Origin: Taxillus chinensis
Taxonomy: Eukaryota > Streptophyta > Magnoliopsida > Santalales > Loranthaceae
DNA: 64,000 nt
Direction: 5' to 3'
Assembly: GCA_023512835.1 (NCBI GenBank)
Contig: CM042087.1
Span: forward strand, 52,802,765-52,866,764
In this document: one piece after another, positions 11,755-22,405 of the stretch
Layout: each line of letters starts with the position of its first letter
How positions within the stretch are numbered: the first letter of the stretch is position 1
Program-made: the position numbers and the translations under genes
Notes under the pieces: model-generated
The model's input: the letters and a program-made list of their open reading frames with translations, nothing else
What the model was told of the DNA's origin: nothing
The model's database searches: none

Positions 11755-12741
11755 GAAACGGATACCTCATCTGAACTTGATTTGGTTTTGACTATCTGGG
11801 ATCAGTCTCACCCGATAGATACATGGGTGATGGACTCAGGTTGTTCTTATCATAGGACTCCGAATAGGGAGTGGTTCTCAACATATGAGAAAATCGATGG
11901 TGGAAACGTCATTATGGGTAATGATGCCATGTGCAGAGCAATAGGTATCAGTTCAGTGCAGATTCAGATACATGATGGTGTTGTCAGAACACTTACCAAT
12001 GTTCAACATGTTCCACATCTGAAGAAAAATGTCATATCCTTGGGTACTCTTGGATCAGTTGGGCTGCAAAGGTTCATTTGAAGGTGGAGTCTTAAAGGTA
12101 ATTAGAGGTTCCTTGGTAGTAATGATAGGAGTTAAGCAAAATACTCTCTATATCCTACAAGGAACTATAGTTTCTGGTTCTGTAGTTGTATCATCTTCCG
12201 ATTCATTAGATCAGACCAAATTATGGCATATGCGTCTTGGGCATATGAGTGAAAAGGGGATGATAATTCCGAGTAAGCAAGATTTTCTTGAAAGTCATCA
12301 GACTGTTGTTTTAAATTTTTGTAAGCACTGTGTATTTGAAAGGCTTAAGCAGATTCAGTTTAAAGTTGTTTTGGATAGACGGAGGTCCATAGCTGGTTAT
12401 GTCTTCATTGTAGGCATATCTGTTGTCAGTTGTAAGGCTATTTTACAACCATCAGTAGCTCTATCAACAACTGAAGTTGAATATATGGCGTTGAAAAAAG
12501 CAGCAAAAGAAGACATCTGGGTGAAGGGATTGGTTAATGATCCGGGTTTGCAAAAGATCAGGTGTATCATGAGAGGACTAAACACATTGATGTCAGATAT
12601 CACTTCATTCGTAATGAAAGAAGAATCGGTGTGATGAAAGTCAGCACCAAGGATAACCCAGCTGACATGTTTACTAAACCAGTTCCACTGAGCAAGTTTA
12701 AGCATTATCTTGACTTGCTCAATGTCTATAGTCTGATTTAG
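11755..12741 (+). pseudogene. pol: copia Pol remnant: protease, GAG-pre-integrase, RNase H
   Basis: Two frames are needed. The protease motif WVMDSGCSYHRTPNREWF is near 11825-11878 (active site DSG). A GAG-pre-integrase segment with LWHMRLGHMSEKGM is near 12222-12263. At about 12370 the sequence jumps straight to RNase H (RRSIAGYVF, VALSTTEVEYMA), and the frame decays toward the usual copia C-terminus (about 12570-12740). Integrase core and reverse transcriptase are absent. The frame change at about 12045-12080 is an additional lesion. Confidence 0.85.
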
Positions 12742-12820
12742 CCCGTGGCGGGATGGTAGCGGCAGATACAAGGTTATCGCTATGTTGTTTTTGTTGAGGA
12801 GTTTTTTTTAGTTTTTACGT

Positions 12821-12833
12821 CAAGGTGGAGATT
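12821..12833 (+). other. Polypurine tract of the deleted copia element
   Basis: 'caaggtggagatt' immediately precedes the 3' LTR; AAGGTGGAGATT-type tracts are standard in plant copia elements. Confidence 0.85.
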
Positions 12834-13418
12834 TGTGAGTTGCCATAAAAGAAAATACGGAAGAAAAAGGAAACTTGACAGGGTTATATATATAAACCCG
12901 TTGGACCTTTATTTTTCTGCGTAACCTAGCACAGTGTCATTCTATATTTTTCTTCTAGCACCGAACTCTCTCTTCTCCTTTGTAGAAGTTGCGGTGTGAG
13001 GAAGTCTCCCACGCCTGTGAGATCTGGATCTGTAACATCTGAAGCTGTCTGTCTCCCTTTGGCATAGGTGTTCAACGCCTATAGGGATCTGTACCATCTG
13101 TGCTACTTCGGCATTCTGCAAGCAACTGTTTTCGGAGTTAGTTCCGTTTCGTTTCGTTAAACTGTCGCGTACTGTGCGATCTGTCGAGTGAAACTGTCTC
13201 TCTTCACCATCTGTTCTGTTTTTCTGTGATCTGTTTTGTGCCATCTGAATATTTGGCAATTCGATAATCTGTAATCTGTACTCCTTTTTGATATAGTGAA
13301 TTATTCTGCCACTGCCTGTGGACGTTACCCTATTTTAGGGTGAACCATATAAATCTGGTGTTTCTGTGTGTGGTGTGATTTTCTGTTTTCTGTTTTCTTT
13401 GCTTAATTATTCCTAACA
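12834..13418 (+). repeat. 3' LTR of the deleted copia element
   Basis: 585 bp, TGTGAGTTGCCA...TTCCTAACA, followed by the target duplication ACAAC. It has an extra segment of about 75 bp (roughly 13060-13145) relative to the 5' LTR, so one LTR has suffered an indel. Confidence 0.93.
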
Positions 13419-13865
13419 ACAACTTTTACTTTTACTTTATCCTAAATAAAGAAACAAAAAATAATTTAAATCTATAAATTTAAGAAAAATACTTGAAAAT
13501 CACATGCGAGTACCCTAATGAACAATCTAATTAAACTTTCATTGAAAAATCCCTATTCATCATTTTCATTAACACTCAATTAGGCAACTTAATGAAACCT
13601 AAACTATTAATTGATTATTCATCATTGCAAAATCACTATTCTCTAGTGTTAACTTTTGATTTAAAAACCTTCCCATCTTTTGGTTTTAATTTAAGTGAGA
13701 GCTTGTTCTTTCCATTTTACTCATGAATATCACAAGTTATGGTTTAAAAAACATAGCAAACTTTTGGTTTTAAGCCAAGGCTTGTTAATTCACTTACTAA
13801 GTCAAGGCTTTCTAAATGATTTTGGAATAAACTCTTTTGAGTGACCTTGTTGAATTGCTTACTAA

Positions 13866-14233
13866 GGGTATTTACATCCGACTCAATAATTGAGCCGTTT
13901 GACCAATTATTGAGTCATATACCAAAAAAAAAAAATCTTCTATCCAGCTCAACAAATAGTTCAACAAATTATTAAATGCGAGTAATACTATCCAAATCTA
14001 GTTAGTTATTGTAGCACTCGGCAAATGAAAATATTAATAAAAATCATTAGATATGTAAATTTTAAATGAATGTGATTATATTAATATTTAAATGATGATT
14101 TTTTTAAATGATTATAAAGTTAAAACATTGAGTTGGATGTATATGCTTTTAAAAGTAAATAGCTATAATAGATAAAAATAACTTTTTTTTTCCTAAATTA
14201 ACTAAATATTAAGTGAGTCAAATGTAAATACTT
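13866..14233. mobile_element. PIF/Harbinger-like MITE, family 2
   Basis: The element is 368 bp. The left end GGGTATTTACATCCGACTCA is matched by the complement of the right end (AAGTATTTACATTTGACTCA). TAA flanks both sides (13863-13865, 14234-14236). It is AT-rich and non-coding. Its sequence is unrelated to family 1. Confidence 0.78.
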
Positions 14234-14767
14234 TAAACAAAGACTATCAAATGATCTTCAGTCATCGAGTAGCATTCAAAATAAACCCTCATTAAAATTT
14301 TCTTTTACTATACAATATTTATGAGTATTTTTGAAAGAGAAATCATATGTGCAATTGACTCGTGACATCATCGTGAAACTGTGATTGATATGAATGATTA
14401 TGTCGTCACGGTTACTCATTGGTTATCCAACTCTCAATAGTATGTAGCATTACTCTTTTTGAAATAATACTTTCAAACTTTTAAATATATCATTTTAAAA
14501 TAACCCTTTTGAGTATTTTCTGAAAATCAACCTTTTGTTTATTGTTATTGTCCCTATTAATAAGAATTATAACTCCAAAAACTTGTGAGACTGAAAAAAG
14601 ATGTATTTAAACAAATACAATAATCTAATAATAATTTTTAAATATAAGATTTAAAAACAAACATCAAACAAGTGATGAGACATATTTGAAATTTAAGCAT
14701 CGAAGATTATTGAAAACAAGCTTAGCCAAACATTATCTAAGATCATTAGTAGCCAAACATTATCTAA
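14234..14767. other. Intergenic DNA with a 27-bp tandem duplication
   Basis: No gene recognised. A 27-bp unit beginning 'agccaaacattatctaag' occurs at 14724-14750 and again at 14751-14777. The second copy overlaps the left end of the next MITE, so part of the MITE terminus is duplicated. Confidence 0.75.
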
Positions 14768-15149
14768 GATCATTAGTAGCAAATTTCTTATAAAAGTCTG
14801 TGTCCTTTTATTTAGGGAAAAGAGTTAAAAAGTTATAAAATCATTCTTATAATAGAAGCCCAATATTTAACTTTCTATATAAAATTTATACATTATTTTT
14901 TAATTTATTAGGAAGTACTGTTCACTTATTATAATGATTAAATTATATATAATTTTTTTTCATATGTTTTTTTTATGTTTTTAATAATTTTTACTTTTAT
15001 TTCATATTAAATTATAAAAAATTAATATTAAATAAAAAATAACATAAAATATTATTTAATTATATAAAAATAATTAATAAAATCGAGATATATATTTATA
15101 TAAGAAAAAAATAATTTAAATATATATAAAAAGGAGATATCTCCAGCCC
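14768..15149. mobile_element. PIF/Harbinger-like MITE, family 1, copy 3
   Basis: It starts GATCATTAGTAGCAAATTTC after TAA (14765-14767) and follows copy 1 through the 'tagggaaaa...ttaaaaagt.ataaaatcatt' block and the 'attcactcc/ttcacttat' block. The right end (near 15149) is followed by TAA but is rearranged and contains the palindrome GGAGATATCTCC. It is the most diverged of the three copies and lies about 370 bp upstream of the phosphatase start codon. Confidence 0.65.
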
Positions 15150-15350
15150 TAAAGTTTCATACTTTCTGATTTCCCGAGCTGCATGTCCTCTAGTTCATGT
15201 CTAATAATAATTTTTAAACATAGGGGTTGCTCGTGGTCTTTAAAATATCGAAAAATGCTTTTCTCGTTTGATTTTTAAAAATTAAAAATAAATGAAGGAG
15301 AATCGTGAAATCGACAGTCCCCGATACAGCCCTACTTAATTTTGTCAACC

Positions 15351-15358
15351 CACGTGGC
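15351..15358. promoter_or_regulatory. G-box (CACGTGGC) upstream of the phosphatase gene
   Basis: CACGTGGC is the ABRE/G-box core bound by plant bZIP and bHLH factors. It lies 157-164 bp upstream of the start codon, followed by a GA-repeat leader at 15409-15420. I looked for the PHR1-binding motif GNATATNC used by phosphate-starvation genes between here and the start codon and did not see one. Function is inferred from position only. Confidence 0.45.
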
Positions 15359-15514
15359 TACTCTTGTGGTCGTCTTCAAATCCCGGGAATCGCGTTGGGT
15401 GTCTCTGGAGAGAGAGAGAGAACAACGGAATTTTAAAAAAAGAGGAAACAAAATATTCCCTTCGGGATCATGATATAAGGAAGGGGCTTTGGTTGAGAGA
15501 TTGCTTGGTAGACG

Positions 15515-18500
15515 ATGGAGAGGTTGGTGTGTCTGGTAATTCTGGCGCTGTTTGTCGCCTCCGGAGCGGGCTTTGTCTCCGGCCATGGGGTAGTCGTCGC
15601 CGGCGAGCAGCCGCTTTCTAAAATCGCCATCCTCAAGGCCACTCCTGCTCTCCTCAACTCCGCCTCTATTAGAGCCCGACCCTCTGTGCTCGGGTTGATG
15701 GTACCTGTGCTCCAATTCATGTCTACTCTGTTTATGTTGTTTTTGCTGGTCCTGTTGTTGCTGTCTACCAATTATGAAGTTTTTTTTTTACTATGAACTT
15801 TTCGTTTCTCCGGGTATATGCTTCATGCTAATTGAGATACATGTGCAGTGAATATAGGTAACTTTATGGAGAGAGATAATGTACTAACTTTGATTCATTA
15901 TTGATTGATGCAAGTGTAATCATTATGCTAATGATTCAAACGATACAGGGTGAAGATACTCAATGGGTAACCGTGGATGTTCACCACCCCTTTTCCTCTG
16001 ATGGTGATTGGGTTGCAGTGTTTTCTCCTGCAAGATTTAAGTATGTTTATTTTCTTCATCATCGCCAACGTTTCTCTGTTTTCAGCACTTGTATATGCAA
16101 CAGATAGAGTGAAGTGCGATGGTCATTGCACGAGTGCTCCAATGCAAGGATTTGATATCCTGTTGTTCGAGTTTCTCTCGATACCATAGCTTAACATGCA
16201 AAATCAGGCGTGTCCATTTCATTATTCTACGAGTTTGACCTTTCATGGTTCTCAAATTAAAGGATTTGCTTCTTATTCACAGCTCATCAACCTGTTTTCC
16301 TGTAAATGAAGCAAGAGAAATGGCTCCATACATATGCACAGCTCCAATAAAGGTGTGTAAAAATTGACTTATAGCTGAAATTATGGTGCTTTGATCTAAA
16401 CATTACTTCTGTTACTGATTACGTATTAAATTTTTCCTTACTTCAGTACAAGTATTTGAATTCCACTCCTCTTTATACAATGACGGGAAAAGCTTCATTA
16501 AGGTTCCAATTGATTAATCAGCGAGCAGATTTCTCTTTTGCTGTATTTTCTGGTGGGCTGTCGAATGTTCGTTCTCTTCTTCTTCTTCGTCTTCTTCTTC
16601 ATTTGCATTTAGTCAAACCTGTGCATTTTTTTTTTCACCTTATGGGTTATGCTTCATTAACCTATTTTAACCCCATTTTCTGCACGACAGTATTAGAGTT
16701 ACTCCCCCAGTTAATCAACTGCCATAATTTTCATAGTCCTGTCATCTTTGTCCTGTGAGTGTTGCAGCCAAGACTCGTGGCAGTTTCAAACTTCATAGTG
16801 TTTGCAAATCCGAAAGCGCCACTTTACCCTCGCCTTGCTCAAGGGAAATCTTGGAATGAGGTTAGATTTTTTCTTTAATTGATCCACACATTTAGTTAGA
16901 CATCTTTGCTTTTCGGTGCCAAACTAAGACAAAATTACCTACTTTATTTGTTCAACTTGGAATAATCTTTGAAGTTTTGTATTGATTCTGTCATCAAGTG
17001 GTATTGTGAATGGAAACCTGGGCAAAGTTAGGAAGTTCACAATTCGCATAACTCAAGGGATGTTCCCTTGGTTTTTATCTCTAAAAGGCATTTTTATATA
17101 ATATCTAGAATCTGTTACTGTTTGTAGATGATTATATGTTTTTTTGGGTTATGGTAAATGCTGTGACATTGCAAAAACCTGCAATGCTTCACAACTCACA
17201 ATTAGGACATGTCATGTCACCATTCAATGTGGATTCTAGATGTGGCTTCTGTGGGGATTTAGAGGTGGCTATCAATGTGATGTAGCACTGAGCTTTCACG
17301 CAAAACTTTGTTTCTCTATAGCTCTTATAGCTCTTACATTTGGCTGGTGTAAGCCTCATTACGACTGGTAACATCCCAAAAATCTAAGGCCCCACTACAG
17401 GGGAATGCCTCACTATAAAGGGCTAGCCAAGAAGGTGCTGATGGCAAAGCTTATTAATCCTTTCTGAGAATCTTTCAATGTGGGATGGCTTGTTACAAAT
17501 ATCCCATAATTGCAAACCAGTCTTAGCTTATGCTATTAACTTTCTGGAATATGAGCCTATGTACACCTTGGATTTTTAAATGAACTCTTTTATTTGTTGT
17601 ACAGATGACAGTAACTTGGACAAGTGATTACAGCATAGAGGAGGCAATCCCATTTGTAGAATGGGGAATGAAAGGATCCTCCCCAGCTCAATCGCCAGCT
17701 GGAACATTGACATTTAAACGTCGCAGCATGTGTGGTAAGATTGGTGTGATTCTTTCATCTTGGCAATAAGATCTTTTTTTAGGCTTTCCACTTTGTTATA
17801 AATTGCTTCATTTAGTTGTTTCTTCTGCTTTCATCTAGCTTCCTAATTATTTTGGGTAGGTTGATGATTCCCTTTATTGTCTCGAATTGGCACAAATGTT
17901 TGAAAGCTACATATGACATCATATTTTGATAGTCAAATTGCTATTTTTCATTATCAGAGTATTATCACAGCTGCAGCACTTTTCAACGTAACACTACATA
18001 ATTAATGAGTAGTCCTGCTACATACTAACATTGATCATTATCACAGGTGCACCTGCACGAACAGTTGGCTGGCGTGATCCAGGTTTCATACACACAAGCT
18101 TCTTGAAAGATTTATGGCCCAACCGTATGTATGTACCTTCAAAATTAACCTCCTTCTATCCGGACAATGTTCGCTTTTCTACCTTTTCTTACAATTAGGC
18201 TGCGTCATCAGGTACACTTACAAGATGGGCCATTGTTTGCACAATGGTTCAACCATATGGAGCAAGGCCTATTCCTTCAAAGCATCCCCCTATCCTGGTG
18301 AAGACTCATTGCAGCGTGTCATAATATTTGGTGACATGGGAAAGGTACTCGTTCCAAAGTCATTATAAGAAAATGGGGGGTCAAATAGGACAGTTATTGA
18401 AGGCCATCTTCCTTAGCAAAAATAATTGCAATTTATCCTGCACAGTGATGATGATGAATGATGGTGCATGCATTTGAAGAGTAACTTGAATCTGTAATAT

Positions 18501-20006
18501 ATTTATAGAGAAGTAATGCAGTGCCTTATTTTTATAATGTTTTACTTCAGATTTAAGGATCATTAGTTCACTTATTCTTATGGCATTGAGAAATGGATTT
18601 ACGGTTTTTATGATCTTTTCAGGCTGAGCGTGATGGTTCAAATGAATATAACGACTATCAACCTGGTTCTCTAAATACTACAGATCAACTCATCAAGGAC
18701 ATAGACAACATTGACGTAGTATTTCATATAGGCGATATATCGTATGCAAATGGATACTTATCACAGTGGGACCAATTTACCGCACAAGTTGAACCAATTG
18801 CATCAACAGTGCCGTATATGATTGCAAGGTCTCAACAGTTGCTCATTATATCTTACTCTGATTATATATGATTATATTTTTCAACCTGCTTGGGTTACTA
18901 GTTGAAGCATCTACTTACTTTATCATCTTTCAGTGGTAATCATGAAAGGGATTGGCCAGGAACAGGATCATTCTATGAGAACATAGATTCAGGTGGGGAA
19001 TGTGGCGTGTTAGCTGAAACCATGTTTTATGTACCTGCTGAGAACAGAGCCAAATTTTGGTAAATTCAATAAATTGTTTTTGAGTAACTGTTCTATTAAA
19101 AAAAATTGTAGTAAACATTGATCTAGCTAAGGAAATCTAAACGGAATAAGATTTCTCTGATTACTTGTGCTCTTTCTTCTGTACAGGTACTCTACAGATT
19201 ATGGCATGTTTCATTTCTGTATAGCAGATACAGAACACGACTGGAGGGAGGGATCAGAACAGTACAGATTCATAGAGAGCTGTCTAGCTTCTGCAGACAG
19301 GCAGAAACAACCTTGGTTGATATTTATCGCCCATCGTGTGCTTGGGTATTCGTCTGATTATTGGTATAGTTTAGAGGGCTCATTTGAAGAGCCAATGGGG
19401 AGAGAAAGCCTGCAAAGACTCTGGCAGAAGCATAAGGTAGACATGGCATTCTTTGGCCATGTCCATAACTATGAAAGGACATGCCCCATTTACCAGGTAT
19501 GTTTTGAGAGTTGTAACTATAAAATCTGAAGGCTTGTTATCTGGTCCACAAATAAATTACATGCTCTGAAGGCAATGCTTGCAGTTGAGTTTTTGCAAGC
19601 AGTGATGCGAATTTAGAAATCCCCTTGAAGCTTCTTTAACATGCTGGTTTTTCTTTTATTATTATCATCTAATTATTATTTGTAATGCATATGGGTGTAG
19701 GGTCAGTGCGTGAAACCAGGGAAATCCAATTACTCTGGAACTGTGAATGGGACAATACATGTTGTGGCGGGTGGGGGAGGGAGCCACCTTTCAAAGTTCA
19801 GTCAAGTGAATACAAGTTGGAGCCTTTACAAAGACAATGACTACGGATTTGTGAAACTGACTGCATTCAATCACTCATCACTTTTGTTCGAATATAAGAA
19901 GAGCCGAGATGGAAATGTTTACGATTCCTTCACCATCTCAAGGGACTACAGAGATGTGTTGGCCTGTGTGCACGATGGTTGTGAATCCACCACTTTGGCT
20001 TCTTGA
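15515..20006 (+). CDS. PAP27: Purple acid phosphatase-like protein (probable inactive PAP1/PAP27 type), 12 exons
   Basis: A metallophosphoesterase with an N-terminal fibronectin-like domain, predicted secreted (leader MERLVCLVILALFVASGAG). Coding exons: 15515-15700, 15949-16040, 16283-16352, 16447-16566, 16768-16860, 17605-17734, 18047-18128, 18212-18344, 18623-18828, 18934-19059, 19187-19496, 19701-20006. All introns are GT-AG and phases add up to 617 codons plus stop, close to the 610-615 residues known for this subfamily. At exon 7 two GT donors are possible; the one after 18128 restores the conserved YTYKMG segment. Metal-ligand motifs are GDMG (298-301), GDISY (339-343), GNHE (372-375), FIAH (459-462) and GHVH (503-506), so D299, D340, Y343, N373, H462, H504 and H506 are all in place although database names call the group 'probable inactive'. 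The C-terminus ends CESTTLAS. PAP27 versus PAP1/PAP24 cannot be settled without a tree. Confidence 0.93.
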
Positions 20007-20774
20007 TCATTTCATTGTACTTCACTGTATTTTATTTTAAACTTCTAGCAATGAGCTAGCAATGAATGGGGGTTCTTTCGGTTTGCCTTCCCGGTATAGA
20101 ATTTGTCTAAAATTAAAACAATTACCTTTTCTAACATTTTGATCTTTTTATAAACAAAACAGCATGGAACCTTATGTGTGCACAAACTTTCAATCGAAGA
20201 ATCAGTGATGGTTTGATATGTGGCTCTCTAAATCATAGATGTTATCACATAGAAGAAGTTTATTAATGAAGCATTATTTCATTTTCTTAAGTAAAGAGTA
20301 TGTTTCTTCATTTCGGGATCACTTCTTTCATTAGTTGTGTATTGGATTTAGTGGGATAGTGGTTGGAAGTAATGGCCGACAATAGTCTGGTAGTTTTTTC
20401 AGCTTATTTATTAGTATGGAAAGTGATTTGTAATGAGTCTGTATGTATTAATATAAGAGTTTAGTAGTTTTTTTTTGTATTTTTTGCTTGAGTGCTTTCT
20501 ATTGTTTTGGTATAGAGTTGTTCCTTTTGAATGGTAAAAACACACTTCTAATGCTCCTAATCCCAATAAGACCGATTTGCCTCTTGTTTGGAACTTTTAT
20601 GTGTTAGCCATCAAAGTTGTTTCTTTGGAAGCGAAATCTCATATTATCATTAGACTTCATGAAGGGTCCCAGAGAGGGGAGAATAGAAGCTGCCATTTTC
20701 CTCCTAGTGATCGGAACTGCCAACCATGGCAGGATGATTCTAAAGGTGACCATGGCTACAACTAATCATAGCAT
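20007..20774. other. 3' flank of the phosphatase gene; no further gene recognised
   Basis: The first roughly 150 bp should contain the 3' UTR. No classical AATAAA was fixed; an 'aatataa' lies near 20449. No coding exon or repeat was recognised before the gag remnant. Confidence 0.5.
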
Positions 20775-20878
20775 TAGAGATTACGAGCAAAGATCTCATT
20801 CCTTAAGTTCGAAGGGGGTGATTGTCACAGGTAGTTTTTCAAAGCAGATAAATACTACTGATATTTTGATGTCCCCGA

Positions 20879-21291
20879 TGTCACGACCCGAGCAGCGTGG
20901 TGCTGGCGGGACGTTTCTTAGTGGCACGATTCAGGAATGGATTCGTGCTACGTAAAGGAGAGGGGTTGGTTGAAAGCGTAGATGGTGCACGATGGAGGTT
21001 CCAGGCGATTCGTGGAGGAAAACGGATGGAACCCCTTTGGAGTTCAGACGTGCCGACCCGGTTGAATGCGGGGAGCAAGCCGCTAGTCGAGGACTTGACG
21101 TTGAAGAAGGGATTTGGCCATCCTTACACAAACTGGTCGGGAACTGGAGCCGTTCTCCTGATGAGCCCAGTGGCAGGGCGAAACCAGTCTACGTGCGCTT
21201 CAACCCTCAAAGGCTAAACTTAGCGGACCGTGGATAGAGAAGCTAAGTGCCGTAATGGGTTGAGAGGCGCAGGAAACCTGACCCCGTGACA
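20879..21291 (+). repeat. 5' LTR of the TRIM-like element
   Basis: Begins TGTCACGACCCGAGCAGC and ends CCCCGTGACA, with a 6-bp terminal inverted repeat (TGTCAC / GTGACA). Confidence 0.92.
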
Positions 21292-21293
21292 AG

Positions 21294-21305
21294 TGGTATC
21301 AGAGC
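21294..21305 (+). other. Primer-binding site of the TRIM-like element
   Basis: TGGTATCAGAGC, two bases after the 5' LTR, complementary to methionine tRNA. Confidence 0.92.
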
Positions 21306-21505
21306 CGAACCGGCCCGTATCCTAAAGACTCGCCGAGCACTCTCGCGAGTAGCGTGATCCCAAGGTGGGAGCTCACGAGAGGTGAGTCGACCGATAGTGT
21401 CTTGCACGCCTTGCGTCCATAGAGTTGGAGTATCCTAGAGTGCGATACGAGTTGGGCAAGGGAGTACGAAGGAGCGTGTCGGAGCGATCTTGGAAGCCTC
21501 CTATC

Positions 21506-21654
21506 CTTTGGACATTGGGCGAGTGGGCGAGCATCTTGGTAAAGGTGTTGCAACCTGCGGGGAAGCGATGTCCAAGCTGTTGACATTGGGCGAGTGGGAG
21601 GGCGTCGAGGTAACGATGCCATCGCCTGCGGGGAAGCGATGTCGACAAGCGCAA
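21506..21654 (+). repeat. Imperfect tandem duplication inside the TRIM
   Basis: A unit of about 72 bp that starts 'gacattgggcgagtggg' and ends 'cctgcggggaagcgatgtc' occurs twice back to back, with differences in the middle. It makes up over a third of the internal region. Confidence 0.75.
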
Positions 21655-21669
21655 CGAGGACGTTATGAG

Positions 21670-21686
21670 GATTGGGTGGAGGAGAA
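21670..21686 (+). other. Polypurine tract of the TRIM-like element
   Basis: 'gattgggtggaggagaa' directly precedes the 3' LTR. Confidence 0.85.
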
Positions 21687-22097
21687 TGTCACCACCCGAG
21701 CAGCATGATGCTGGCGGGACGTTTCTTAGTGGCACGATTCAGGAATGGATTCGTGCTACGTAAAGGAGAGGGGTTGGTTGAAAGCGTAGATAGTGTACGC
21801 CGGAAGGTTCCAGGCGGTTCGTGGAGGAAAACGGATGGAACCCCTTCGGAGTTCGGACGTGCCGACCCGGTTGAATGCGGGGAGCACGCCGCTAGTCGAG
21901 GACTTGACGTTGAAGAAGGGATTTGGCCATCCTTACACAACCTGGTCGGGAACCGGAGCCGTTCTCCTGATGAGCCCAGGTGGCGGGCGAAACCGGTCTA
22001 CGTGCGCTTCAACCCTCAAAGGCTAAACTTAGCGGACCGTGGATAGAAGCTAAGTGCCATAATGGGTTGAGAGGCGCAGAAACCTGACCCCGTGACA
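21687..22097 (+). repeat. 3' LTR of the TRIM-like element
   Basis: Begins TGTCACCACCCGAGCAGC and ends CCCCGTGACA, then CCGA. It is a near-identical copy of 20879-21291. Confidence 0.92.
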
Positions 22098-22405
22098 CCG
22101 ATGACATGAAATTTGTGGTTGCGACGATGCATTGGAGGCCGATACACTTGATCTATATGCATGGGTCATCACGAACATGAAATTCTGATCTTGGATGACC
22201 TTATGCGGATTTTTCAAGAGAGTTATGGGCTATTGGATTTCCAAAATTCAAATGAATTTCTTTGCTCCATCAAACAAGTAGGCACCGTGGTAAAGTACCG
22301 TCTCGAGTTTGAAAGACGCACAACTAGGGTTATTGGCTGGCAAGAGAGTGCTCTCCTCGGTGCGTTTATTGCGGGGTTAAGGGAGAAATTAAAAATAAGA
22401 GGTTC

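Larger units (their letters stand above)
10401..13418 (+). mobile_element. Internally deleted Ty1/copia retrotransposon
   Basis: The element has two LTRs, a methionine-tRNA-type primer-binding site, a polypurine tract and a perfect 5-bp target duplication ACAAC (10396-10400 and 13419-13423). It is only 3018 bp, about 2 kb shorter than a normal copia element. The integrase catalytic core and essentially all of reverse transcriptase are missing, so it could only have moved in trans. It lies inside a MITE and is therefore younger than it. Confidence 0.93.
10183..13515. mobile_element. PIF/Harbinger-like MITE, family 1, copy 2, split by a copia element
   Basis: The left part (10183-10400) starts GAGCACTTGTAACATTTCC and follows copy 1 closely. 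The right part (13424-13515) ends ...GCGAGTACCC. TAA flanks both ends (10180-10182 and 13516-13518). The copia element 10401-13418 sits between the two parts with the duplication ACAAC. Without it the MITE would be about 310 bp. Confidence 0.75.
20879..22097 (+). mobile_element. TRIM-like miniature LTR retrotransposon
   Basis: A complete 1219-bp element: two LTRs of 413 and 411 bp, a primer-binding site, a 395-bp internal region with no coding capacity, a polypurine tract, and the 4-bp target duplication CCGA (20875-20878 and 22098-22101). This is the architecture of terminal-repeat retrotransposons in miniature, which depend on other elements for all enzymes. The LTRs are GC-rich compared with surrounding DNA and differ from each other by only some 15-20 positions by eye, so insertion is fairly recent. 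It lies inside a gypsy gag frame. Confidence 0.9.
20775..22405 (+). pseudogene. gag: Ty3/gypsy gag remnant, interrupted by a TRIM element and truncated by copia K
   Basis: Two pieces, 20775-20878 and 22102-22405, belong to one capsid reading frame. The left piece reads AKISFLKFEGGD ... FFKADKYY ... YFDVPDD and the right piece continues MKFVVATMH, LEADTLDLYAW, FQESYGLLDFQN, YRLEFERRTTRVIGW and LLGAFIAGLREKL, the pattern of retrotransposon Gag capsid domains. Removing the TRIM and one CCGA joins the two pieces in frame. It has in-frame stops and a one-base frameshift near 22125. The frame ends where copia K starts at 22406, so the rest should lie to the right of K, outside the window. Confidence 0.75.

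Noticed and set aside
18114..18368. 84-codon open frame starting MAQPYVCTFKINLLL
   Set aside because: It reads through intron 7 of the phosphatase gene in a non-coding frame; the exons on either side have the proper frame.
20617..20955. Open frame MKGPREGRIEAAIFLLVIGT..., first thought to be a transporter fragment
   Set aside because: No transporter motif holds up; an adjacent frame gives a recognisable gypsy Gag that continues after the TRIM at 22102.
21299..22046. Several open frames of 70-124 codons on both strands
   Set aside because: They lie in GC-rich TRIM LTRs and are duplicated between the two LTRs; no frame matches a known protein.
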